Assembly: GCA_009712185.1 (NCBI GenBank)
Contig: WASQ01000065.1
Location: 1 to 41,234 of the forward strand
From: Telmatospirillum sp.
GTDB lineage: Bacteria > Pseudomonadota > Alphaproteobacteria > Rhodospirillales > Magnetospirillaceae
Reading direction: 5' to 3'
Length of the DNA: 41,234 nucleotides
The position numbers were made by a program, and so were the translations under genes. Below are positions 26,534 to 33,582 of the stretch, piece after piece (within the stretch, counting starts at the first letter, position 1; each line of letters opens with the position of its first letter). The notes beneath the pieces are model-generated. The model ran no database searches. It was not told where the DNA came from and saw only the letters and a program-made list of their open reading frames with translations.

Positions 26534-28807
26534 TTAAAGTTGCACGCCGTGATCCAGTGCGAAACTCCGCAATTTTTCCCGGACGGAATGGTCCGGAAGA
26601 TCGAACAGAGTATTCATATAGTCCTCAAGCCGCTCCAGCGACAGACTGCGGACCATCGCCTTGACGGGACCGACCGAGGGCGCCGACATGGAAAGATTTC
26701 GAATGCCGAGACCGATCAGCGCCATCGCGTCCAGCGGCCGTCCCGCCATCTCACCGCACAGCGACAGACTGACACCGGCGTTGCCGCATAAGGTCGTGAT
26801 CCAGCGAAGAAAATTCAGCATCGGCGGCGACAGCACATCGTAGCGGTCCGAAATGCGGGTATTGCCGCGATCCGCCGCGAACAGAAACTGGGTCAGATCG
26901 TTGCTGCCGACAGAGATGAAATCCACCCGGGGAAGCAATGCCGGAAGCTGCATGGCCAGCGCCGGAACCTCCAGCATGGTGCCGACCCGGACCTTCGAGG
27001 GGGCCTCGCCTCCGCCCGAGCGATGCCGTGCCAGCTCCATGTCGAGCAACGTCCGCGCCGCAATGAATTCGGCCACTTCGGCGACCATCGGGAACATCAC
27101 ATGCAGTTCCCGCCCCGAGGCCGCGGCCACCAGCGCCCGAAGCTGATGGCGCAACACCGCGGGCCGGTCGAGGGTGATCCGGATCGATCGCCACCCCATC
27201 GCGGGATTGTCCTCGTCGGCACTGTTCCAGTAGGGCAACAGCTTGTCCGACCCGACATCAAGCGTCCGGAACACGACCGGACGATCCTCCGCCGCATCCA
27301 GAATCTTCGAATAGAGCAGGGTCTGCGCATGCACGTCGGGCAGATGCGACCGCGACATGAAGGGCATTTCGGTGCGATAGAGGCCGATCCCGTCGGCGCC
27401 CGTCGCATCGAGCTGGGGCACGTCGGCAAGCAGGCCGGCGTTCAGCATCAGGCGCACCGGCGCGCCGCACCGGGTGACCGCCGGCAGGTCGCGCATCGCC
27501 GCATAGGTCGCCAGCTTGACCGCGCGGGCTTCCACATTGGCGGAGAAGGCGTCGACGATATCGTCGGACGGCCGCACGAACACCTGACCGTTGTCGGCGT
27601 CGACCACGACGGGGTCCATGGCCTCGATCCGGGCCAGGGCGTCCTTGACCCGTCCGACCACGGGAATATCGAGCGCGCGCGCCAGGATGGCCACATGCAT
27701 GGTGGGCGAGCCATCCTCCAGAACCAGCCCGCGCAGATTGCGGCGGTCATAGTCCAGAAGCTCCGTCGGCCCCATGGTGCGGCAGATCAGGACGGCGTCC
27801 TCGGGAAGTTCCGTCTCCAGCGACGAGCCGGCCTCGGCTCCGCGTACAAGATGGTGCAGCAGGCGGTTCGAAATGTCCTCAAGGTCATGCAGGCGTTCCC
27901 TCAGATAAGGATCGCTCACCTGTCCCATGCGGACCCGCGTGTCCTCATGAACCTTCTGCACCGCCGCCTCGGCGGTCAGGCCCGACTGGATCGCCTCCGC
28001 GATACGCGCGCGCCAGCCGGCATCCTCCGCGAACATCCGGTAGGTTTCGAGAACATCGCGATGTTCGCCGCCGAACGCCAGATCCTGCGCCTCGAACATC
28101 CTGTCCAGGGAATGGCGCATCCGGTTGAGGCCGTCCTTGAGACGCGCCAGCTCCACCTCGGGGTCCTCGGCGACCAGTTTCTGAACCACCACGCGCTGCT
28201 GATGCATCACGGCCATGCCGATGCCGATGCCGCTGGTCAGGCGCACGCCCTCCATGCGGGCCGGCAACACGGCATTGCCGTCGACCGGGGCCAGTTCGTC
28301 CCGGTTGATCAATTCGCCCGAAGAGACCAGTTCGGCCAGCACCATGGCCACCGTCTCCAGGGTCTCGACCTCTTCCTCGGTGTATTGGCGCTGGCTTTTG
28401 TTCTGCACGACCAGAACGCCGATCACCCTCCCCCCCCGGATGATTGGCACACCGACCAGGGAGTGGAAGACCTCCTCGCCCGTCTCGGGGCGATAAGCGA
28501 AATGGGGATGGGGCTGGGCGGCGGCCAGCGCCAGCGGCCGGGCATGGGCGGCAATGATGCCGACCAGGCCCTCGCCGACCCTGAGCCGGGTCTCATGCAC
28601 CGCGCTTTTCAGCAGACCCTCGGTGGCAAAAAGCTCCAGCACCTCGCCGGCCCGCATCACATAGCAGGAGCAGACCTCCGCCACCATATCGGCGGCGATG
28701 AGCTTGACGACTTTGTCGAGACGATCCTGGGCGGTTCCGCCGCCCGCCATCACGTCACGGAGCCGCCCCAGCAGTCGTCGCGAGATCGTGCTGGCGCTCG
28801 GCAGCAT
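26534..28807 (-). CDS. ptsP: Phosphoenolpyruvate-protein phosphotransferase PtsP (EI-Ntr)
   Basis: 757-residue first enzyme of the nitrogen-related phosphotransferase system, which passes phosphate from PEP to NPr. An N-terminal GAF domain (about 20-165; VCSCYVMRAGEVLELFATEG, VGVPIIRGGRVIGVLVVQNK) distinguishes it from sugar-PTS enzyme I. The PEP-utilising N-domain is at about 180-310. The swivelling phosphohistidine domain has the active-site H371 in DGSPTMHVAILARALDIP. The PEP-binding barrel carries GLYRTEMPFM, FRTLDVGSDK and VSVGSNDLTQFLF-like motifs (FISVGSNDLTQF), with the conserved C-terminal Cys in LSLCGEMAG. The start overlaps the upstream oxidoreductase stop by one base. In alphaproteobacteria EI-Ntr commonly lies near lysC, as here. 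NPr and EIIA-Ntr genes are not in the window. Confidence 0.95.
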   Translation of the reverse strand: MLPSASTISRRLLGRLRDVMAGGGTAQDRLDKVVKLIAADMVAEVCSCYVMRAGEVLELFATEGLLKSAVHETRLRVGEGLVGIIAAHARPLALAAAQPHPHFAYRPETGEEVFHSLVGVPIIRGGRVIGVLVVQNKSQRQYTEEEVETLETVAMVLAELVSSGELINRDELAPVDGNAVLPARMEGVRLTSGIGIGMAVMHQQRVVVQKLVAEDPEVELARLKDGLNRMRHSLDRMFEAQDLAFGGEHRDVLETYRMFAEDAGWRARIAEAIQSGLTAEAAVQKVHEDTRVRMGQVSDPYLRERLHDLEDISNRLLHHLVRGAEAGSSLETELPEDAVLICRTMGPTELLDYDRRNLRGLVLEDGSPTMHVAILARALDIPVVGRVKDALARIEAMDPVVVDADNGQVFVRPSDDIVDAFSANVEARAVKLATYAAMRDLPAVTRCGAPVRLMLNAGLLADVPQLDATGADGIGLYRTEMPFMSRSHLPDVHAQTLLYSKILDAAEDRPVVFRTLDVGSDKLLPYWNSADEDNPAMGWRSIRITLDRPAVLRHQLRALVAAASGRELHVMFPMVAEVAEFIAARTLLDMELARHRSGGGEAPSKVRVGTMLEVPALAMQLPALLPRVDFISVGSNDLTQFLFAADRGNTRISDRYDVLSPPMLNFLRWITTLCGNAGVSLSLCGEMAGRPLDAMALIGLGIRNLSMSAPSVGPVKAMVRSLSLERLEDYMNTLFDLPDHSVREKLRSFALDHGVQL

Positions 28808-29841
28808 CAGAGGATCGCCTCGGCCGGTTCCCGTGCCGCCAGGGCCTGGACGGCTTGTTCGATCAGTTCGCCGATGATCTCGGTCGTCGGCTCCTCCCGC
28901 GCGACCATGCCGACGCTTTGTCCGGCCATCAGGGATCCGTTCTCGACGTCGCCCTCGATCACCGCCTTGCGCAGGGCGCCGGCCCAGTAATGTTCAATTT
29001 CGAGCTGAGCGGACTTCTGATCGATCTCGCCCTGGCGGAAACGGCCGATGACCTCGTGCTGGAACTCGATGAACCGGCGCGACGCCGTGTTGACGAGCGA
29101 ACGCACCGGAATCACCGGGAAACCGGGATCCACCTGCACGGACGGCACCGCGTCGCGCGCCTGGGCGCGGATGAAAGCCTGCTTGAACTTCGGATGGGCG
29201 ACGCATTCGGTGGCGCAGACGAACCGGGTCCCGAGCTGCACGCCGGACGCCCCCATCTCAAGATAGGAGACGATCGCCTCGCCCCGGCCGATGCCACCGG
29301 CCACGAACACCGGCACATCGCGCACCGCCGGCAGGATTTCCTGGGCCAGAACGCTCGTCGACACCGGCCCGATATGTCCGCCGGCCTCGGTGCCTTCGAT
29401 GACGATGGCGCCGGCACCGGCGCGCACCAGCTTCTTCGCGAAGGCCGCCGTCGGCGCGAAGCACAGCACCTTGGCGCCCAGTTCCTTGATCCTGGTGATC
29501 GACCCCGCCTGGGGGAGGCCGCCGGCCAGCACCACATGGCTGACCCCGTAGCGCCCGCAGACCTCGATCAGTTCCGCAAGATCGGGATGCATGGTGATCA
29601 GATTGACGCCAAAGGGCTTGGCGGTCAGCGCCTGGGTGGCCGCGATCTCCGCCGCCAGCAATTCGGGCGTCATCGACCCGCAGGCCAGCACACCGAATCC
29701 GCCCGCATTGGAAATCGCCGACACCAGATGGCGTTCCGAGACCCAGGACATGGCGCCACCCATAATGGCCACCTCGGTCCCCAGGAAGTCCCGGCCACGC
29801 TGCCACAACCGGTCCAGACGTATCCTGGCCGAACTCATCAC
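28807..29841 (-). CDS. Nitronate monooxygenase / FabK-like FMN oxidoreductase
   Basis: About 344-residue FMN-dependent TIM-barrel enzyme. Motifs include GGAMSWVSERHLVSAISNAG, NAGGFGVLACGSM, KPFGVNLI, GAIVIEGTEAGGHIGP and PVFVAGGIGRGEAIVSYLEM with the phosphate-binding QLGTRF. These fit the 2-nitropropane dioxygenase family, which includes nitronate monooxygenases and enoyl-ACP reductase FabK; sequence alone does not decide which. A GTG at 29841 has GGGAG seven bases upstream; an ATG directly after (29838) is an equally possible start. It follows lysC by 46 bases and overlaps ptsP by one base, so these three are probably co-transcribed, at least in part. Confidence 0.85.
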   Translation of the reverse strand: MMSSARIRLDRLWQRGRDFLGTEVAIMGGAMSWVSERHLVSAISNAGGFGVLACGSMTPELLAAEIAATQALTAKPFGVNLITMHPDLAELIEVCGRYGVSHVVLAGGLPQAGSITRIKELGAKVLCFAPTAAFAKKLVRAGAGAIVIEGTEAGGHIGPVSTSVLAQEILPAVRDVPVFVAGGIGRGEAIVSYLEMGASGVQLGTRFVCATECVAHPKFKQAFIRAQARDAVPSVQVDPGFPVIPVRSLVNTASRRFIEFQHEVIGRFRQGEIDQKSAQLEIEHYWAGALRKAVIEGDVENGSLMAGQSVGMVAREEPTTEIIGELIEQAVQALAAREPAEAIL

Positions 29842-29871
29842 ATCGCTACTCCCTCAATCGTCCCGCTTTCC

Positions 29872-29887
29872 ACCCCCGACCGGGGGT
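29872..29887 (-). terminator. Perfect GC hairpin directly after lysC
   Basis: ACCCCCG-AC-CGGGGGT forms a stem of up to seven pairs (realistically six with a four-base loop) immediately after the lysC stop codon. No T run follows, so it is not a canonical intrinsic terminator. It could be an attenuator, a stability element or a weak terminator between lysC and the FMN oxidoreductase gene. Confidence 0.35.
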
Positions 29888-31105
29888 TTACTTCGTGTCG
29901 AGACCATAGGCCGAATGAAGGGCCCTCAACGCCAGCTCAGCATATTCGTCGGCGATCAGGACGCTGACCTTGATCTCGGAAGTGGAAATCAAAAGGATAT
30001 TGATCGATTTGTCAGCCAAGGTCTTGAACATTTTCTGCGCAACGCCCGCATGGCTGCGCATCCCCATTCCGATAACAGAGATTTTGACCACGGTGCTGTC
30101 GGGAACGAGACGGTCATATTTAAGGTCCGTTTTCTCGCTCAGGACCTTGACCGCGCGATCAAGGTCGGACTTGGCGACCGTGAAGGTCAGATCGGTATGG
30201 GTTCCGTCCTCGGACACATTCTGAACGATCATGTCGACGTTGATGTTCGCGTCCGTCAGCGGTCCGAAAATCGCCGCCGCCACACCCGGGCGGTCATCGA
30301 CCTTGACCAGAGTGATCTTGGCCTCGTCGCGGCTATAGGCGATGCCGCTCACCAGTTCCTTTTCCACGATTTCGTCCTCATCACAAACCAGGGTTCCGGG
30401 GGCATCGACGAAGCTCGACAGCACCTGCACCCGCACGCGATACTTCATCGCCATTTCGACGGAGCGGGTCTGCAGCACTTTGGCGCCAAGCGAGGCCAGC
30501 TCAAGCATTTCCTCATAGGTGATCTTATCGAGCTTCCGGGCCTTGGCAACGATCCGGGGATCGGTGGTGTAAACGCCGTCGACGTCGGTGTAAATGTCGC
30601 AGCGATCGGCCTTCAGGGCCGCCGCCAGAGCCACCGCGCTGGTGTCGGAGCCGCCGCGGCCGAGGGTGGTGATCCGGTTTTCCGGGCCGATTCCCTGGAA
30701 ACCGGCGACCACAGCCACCTGACCGTCCTTCATCGCGCGTTCCAGTCCCTCGACCGCGATCCCCTCGATCCGGGCCTTGCCATGGGCATCGTCGGTCTCG
30801 ATCGGAATCTGCCAGCCGGTCCAGGACCGCGCGGGAACGCCCAGCTCCTGCAACGCCATCGCCAGCAGACCGATGGTCACCTGCTCACCGGTGGAAACCA
30901 CCACATCATATTCGCGCGCGTCATGAAGCGGCGCGATCTGCTTGCAATAATCCACGAGCTGGTTGGTGACGCCCGACATCGCCGACACGACCACCGCCAC
31001 CTCATTGCCGCGATCGACTTCGGCCTTCACGCGTCGCGCCACGTTTTTGATGCGGTCACAGTCGCCGACCGACGTGCCGCCGAACTTCATCACGATGCGC
31101 GCCAT
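29888..31105 (-). CDS. lysC: Aspartate kinase
   Basis: 405-residue enzyme that phosphorylates aspartate, the first step toward Lys, Thr, Met and diaminopimelate. The N-terminal kinase motif is VMKFGGTSVGD. The nucleotide/aspartate segment is TLGRGGSDTSAVALAAALKA, followed by DIYTDVDGVYTTDPRIV. Two C-terminal ACT domains (about 265-400; KITLVKVDDRPGVAAAIFGP, KISVIGMGMRSHAGVAQKMF) indicate feedback control by Lys and/or Thr. Length is as expected for the LysC alpha form. An internal start producing a separate ACT-only beta subunit, as in Bacillus, is possible but not evident. It diverges from ubiG. Confidence 0.97.
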   Translation of the reverse strand: MARIVMKFGGTSVGDCDRIKNVARRVKAEVDRGNEVAVVVSAMSGVTNQLVDYCKQIAPLHDAREYDVVVSTGEQVTIGLLAMALQELGVPARSWTGWQIPIETDDAHGKARIEGIAVEGLERAMKDGQVAVVAGFQGIGPENRITTLGRGGSDTSAVALAAALKADRCDIYTDVDGVYTTDPRIVAKARKLDKITYEEMLELASLGAKVLQTRSVEMAMKYRVRVQVLSSFVDAPGTLVCDEDEIVEKELVSGIAYSRDEAKITLVKVDDRPGVAAAIFGPLTDANINVDMIVQNVSEDGTHTDLTFTVAKSDLDRAVKVLSEKTDLKYDRLVPDSTVVKISVIGMGMRSHAGVAQKMFKTLADKSINILLISTSEIKVSVLIADEYAELALRALHSAYGLDTK

Positions 31106-31142
31106 CGTCTATTTCCTTGAAAAAAATCCGCAGATAGCCAAG

Positions 31143-31170
31143 TTGCCTGCTGAGGGAAGGCGGGTATACA
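31143..31170 (+). promoter_or_regulatory. Candidate sigma70 promoter of ubiG
   Basis: TTGCCT (31143-31148), 16 bp, TATACA (31165-31170), in the 136-bp gap between lysC and ubiG. The region between -10 and the start codon is AT-richer than the flanks. The start codon at 31242 is preceded by GGAG. Confidence 0.45.
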
Positions 31171-31241
31171 TACTCTAACTACGATAATCGACGCAAGACG
31201 CCCCCCCTTGGAAGACCGCTTAAAAAATAACGGAGCGACCG

Positions 31242-31985
31242 ATGTCCGTCACTGCCCAGTCCCCGACCGTGTCAGCATCCGAGATCGCGCATTTCCAGGC
31301 GATGGCGGATCAGTGGTGGGATTCCTCGGGTGACTTCAAGCCGCTTCATCAGCTCAATATTCCAAGGCTCGCCTTCGCGCGCGAAAACCTCCTCGACCAT
31401 TTCGGACGCCGGGACCGCCAGGTCCGCCCCTTCGAGGGATTGTCGCTGCTCGATGTCGGCTGCGGCGGCGGCCTGTTGTCAGAGCCGATGTCCCGCCTCG
31501 GATTCGCCGTCACCGGCATCGACGCGGGTGAGCGCAATATTTCCGTCGCCCGCCTGCACGCGGAGCAGGCCGGTCTTTCGATCGACTATCGCTGCGCGCT
31601 GGCCGAATCCCTTGAGGAGCGTTTCGACGTCGTCACCTGCATGGAGGTGATCGAGCATGTTCCCGACCCGGCCGCGTTCCTGGTCGCCGTGGCCGACCGG
31701 CTGAAACCGGGCGGCGCCTTCGTCGGCGCCACGCTGAACCGCACGCCCCAGTCGCTGGCGCTGGCGGTCGTCGGGGCCGAATATATTCTGAGGTGGGTCC
31801 CGCGCGGCACGCATGACTGGCGGAAATTCATCCGCCCCTCGGAATTCGCCGCCGGCCTCCGGCGGTCGGGAATCGCCCCCAGGGCCTTCGAAGGCATCCG
31901 CTATGTTCCGCTGCGGGGAACCTGGGAGGCGTGCCCCGGCCTTGACATCAATTATTGCGTCTTCGGCGTCAAGCCGGAACGCTGA
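31242..31985 (+). CDS. ubiG: Ubiquinone biosynthesis O-methyltransferase UbiG
   Basis: 247-residue SAM-dependent enzyme that carries out both O-methylations in ubiquinone synthesis. The N-terminus is characteristic (EIAHFQAMADQWWDSSGDFK, PLHQLNIPRL). SAM motif I is LLDVGCGGGLLSEPM near residue 70. Further conserved segments are VTCMEVIEHVPDP and GATLNRTPQSLALAVVGAEY, then WVPRGTHDW. Length is normal for the family. It is transcribed alone, divergent from lysC and convergent with the alpha/beta hydrolase gene (51-base gap, no clear terminator). Confidence 0.96.
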   Translation: MSVTAQSPTVSASEIAHFQAMADQWWDSSGDFKPLHQLNIPRLAFARENLLDHFGRRDRQVRPFEGLSLLDVGCGGGLLSEPMSRLGFAVTGIDAGERNISVARLHAEQAGLSIDYRCALAESLEERFDVVTCMEVIEHVPDPAAFLVAVADRLKPGGAFVGATLNRTPQSLALAVVGAEYILRWVPRGTHDWRKFIRPSEFAAGLRRSGIAPRAFEGIRYVPLRGTWEACPGLDINYCVFGVKPER

Positions 31986-32036
31986 ACCGGGCCGGCGGGT
32001 CCCTCCCGGCGGACGACAGGGCCGGATTGGCCGGCA

Positions 32037-32741
32037 TCAGAACTGAAGCCAGCAGCGAAGCAGCGCGCTGACCGCCTGCGGCTGTTCGATCGGCGCAAGA
32101 TGCCCCGCCTCCTCGATGATCACCAGCTTCGCGCCCGGAATTCCGTCCGCGATCTCGGCGAGGATGTCCGGCGGCGTGATGCCGTCCTGACGCCCCCCGG
32201 CCACCAGCGTCGGCAGACGGAGACCGGGAAGGGTCGGCAGGCTGTCGGGACGGCCGAGGATGGCCGTCTGCTGGCGGATGAAGGCCTCGGCGCCGATGCG
32301 CCCGGCCATCCCGAGCACCGTCTCGACCATCCGGGGATCCGCGACATGATCGGGATGCAGAAGCCCGGCCAGCATCTGGGGCGGCAGCTTCGAAAATCCA
32401 CCCCGGCGGGCGATGTCGATCATATCGAGGCGGCGTTGCCGCGATTCGGGCGGATCGAGCCGCGCCCGGGTATCGAACAGGGCGAGCCGCCTCACCCGTC
32501 CGGGCGCCTGCCGCAGAATCTCAAAGGCGACATAGCCGCCCATGGACAACGCCGCCAATGCGAATTCCGATGGCGCCTGGTCGAGGACGGAGCGCGCCAG
32601 CTCCTCGACCGTGTCGGCGACGGTGAGATCGGCCACCGACGGCGCGGCCACATCGGCAAGGGACTCGATCTGGTGGCGCCAAAGCGCCCCGTCATTCAGA
32701 AGTCCGGGACAGAAGACAAGAGGGCTCCGGGTCATTCCCAT
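32037..32741 (-). CDS. Alpha/beta hydrolase
   Basis: 234-residue small soluble hydrolase. The nucleophile elbow is ALSMGGYVAFEIL (Ser in SMGG) and the oxyanion strand is LVFCPGLLNDG. The catalytic Asp lies in the LPTLVAGGRQDGITPPDILA segment and the His in IIEEAGHLAPIEQP. No substrate can be assigned; esterase or C-C bond hydrolase activity is possible. ATG at 32741 is preferred because AGGGGTG lies seven bases upstream; an in-frame ATG at 32735 also exists. It follows the isochorismatase-like gene by 17 bases, so they form a two-gene operon. Confidence 0.82.
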   Translation of the reverse strand: MGMTRSPLVFCPGLLNDGALWRHQIESLADVAAPSVADLTVADTVEELARSVLDQAPSEFALAALSMGGYVAFEILRQAPGRVRRLALFDTRARLDPPESRQRRLDMIDIARRGGFSKLPPQMLAGLLHPDHVADPRMVETVLGMAGRIGAEAFIRQQTAILGRPDSLPTLPGLRLPTLVAGGRQDGITPPDILAEIADGIPGAKLVIIEEAGHLAPIEQPQAVSALLRCWLQF

Positions 32742-32768
32742 CTCATTTCACCCCTATCTCATTTCACC
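32740..32768. repeat. 13-bp direct repeat at the junction of the two hydrolase genes
   Basis: ATCTCATTTCACC occurs at 32740-32752 and again at 32756-32768. The repeat spans the stop of the isochorismatase-like gene and the ribosome binding site/start of the alpha/beta hydrolase gene. It looks like a recent short duplication. Confidence 0.8.
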
Positions 32769-33301
32769 AGGGCGACCAGATCCTTGAATGCCGGCGTCCC
32801 GGCCCGGCGCAACCACTCGAACACCACCATCTCGGTCGTGACCGTGGCGATGCCGGCGCTGCGCAGACGGTCCCAGGCCGCCGTCTCGTTCTCGGTCCGG
32901 CGCGACGCCGACGCGTCGGCGGCGACGAACACCTCATACCCCCGCTCCTTCAGCCCCAGGGCCGTCTGGAGCACGCAGATATGAGCCTCGATGCCGGCCA
33001 TGACCACCTGGGGACGGGCCGGGGCGGCAATCCGCTCCATCACGGCCGGTTCGTCGGCACAGGAAAAGGCCAGCTTGGCAACGGCGCCATCGGCGGGGAT
33101 CCATTCCCTGAGGTCGAAGACGGTGGGCCCGATTCCCTTCGGATACTGTTCGCTGACCACCACCGGCACATCGAGACGCGACGCCGCCCGCATCAAAAGG
33201 GCGCATCCGGCAATCACTCTGCGGGGATCCGACATCACGGGCGCCAGACGTTCCTGGACATCGACGATCAAAAGGCTCGATTGTTCCGCACGCATCAACA
33301 T
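32759..33301 (-). CDS. Isochorismatase-like cysteine hydrolase (YcaC type)
   Basis: 180-residue hydrolase of the isochorismatase superfamily. The catalytic triad is visible: Asp in SLLIVDVQERLAPVM, Lys in GAVAKLAFSCADEP and Cys in VMAGIEAHICVLQTALGL. The cis-peptide motif and overall length match the YcaC group, whose substrates are mostly unknown. No isochorismate or nicotinamide pathway genes are nearby, so the superfamily name should not be read as function. It is the first gene of a two-gene operon with the alpha/beta hydrolase and diverges from the helicase gene. Confidence 0.87.
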   Translation of the reverse strand: MLMRAEQSSLLIVDVQERLAPVMSDPRRVIAGCALLMRAASRLDVPVVVSEQYPKGIGPTVFDLREWIPADGAVAKLAFSCADEPAVMERIAAPARPQVVMAGIEAHICVLQTALGLKERGYEVFVAADASASRRTENETAAWDRLRSAGIATVTTEMVVFEWLRRAGTPAFKDLVALVK

Positions 33302-33480
33302 GGTTTCTGGTTCCTGACGTTGCCGGACCCGGTCCGGTTCGGTTTTCCATTCCCGGACACCCTAATCCAAGGCAGCGGGGGAACCAAGCCGGAGGCGCCG
33401 GAATTCGCGGAAATCGGTGCCTCCACGATCGACCGGTGATGCAAGTCGCGGCGGATGCTGTTAAATATCCAACCATATGT

Positions 33481-33508
33481 TTGACAGCGGAGCGCGAGAC
33501 ACTATTAT
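33481..33508 (+). promoter_or_regulatory. Strong sigma70-type promoter of the DEAD-box helicase gene
   Basis: TTGACA (33481-33486), 16 bp, TATTAT (33503-33508). The -35 box is perfect and the -10 box near consensus. It would give a leader of about 65-70 bases before the ATG at 33583, containing a perfect stem-loop at 33546-33560. Confidence 0.7.
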
Positions 33509-33545
33509 CCCGCTGCACATCAGCTTGGTGTTGATTTTAACGATT

Positions 33546-33560
33546 CCGTGGACGCCACGG
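33546..33560 (+). promoter_or_regulatory. Leader hairpin upstream of the helicase start codon
   Basis: CCGTGG-ACG-CCACGG forms a perfect six-pair stem with a three-base loop, ending 22 bases before the ATG. There is no obvious Shine-Dalgarno between hairpin and start. It could influence translation of the helicase mRNA; this is inference. Confidence 0.4.
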
Positions 33561-33582
33561 TTCCACCCGGACAAAAAGCCCC

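Noticed and set aside
27023-28990. 655-codon open frame on the plus strand opposite ptsP
   Set aside because: Shadow of ptsP; His/Gly/Arg-rich composition typical of antisense frames in GC-rich genes.
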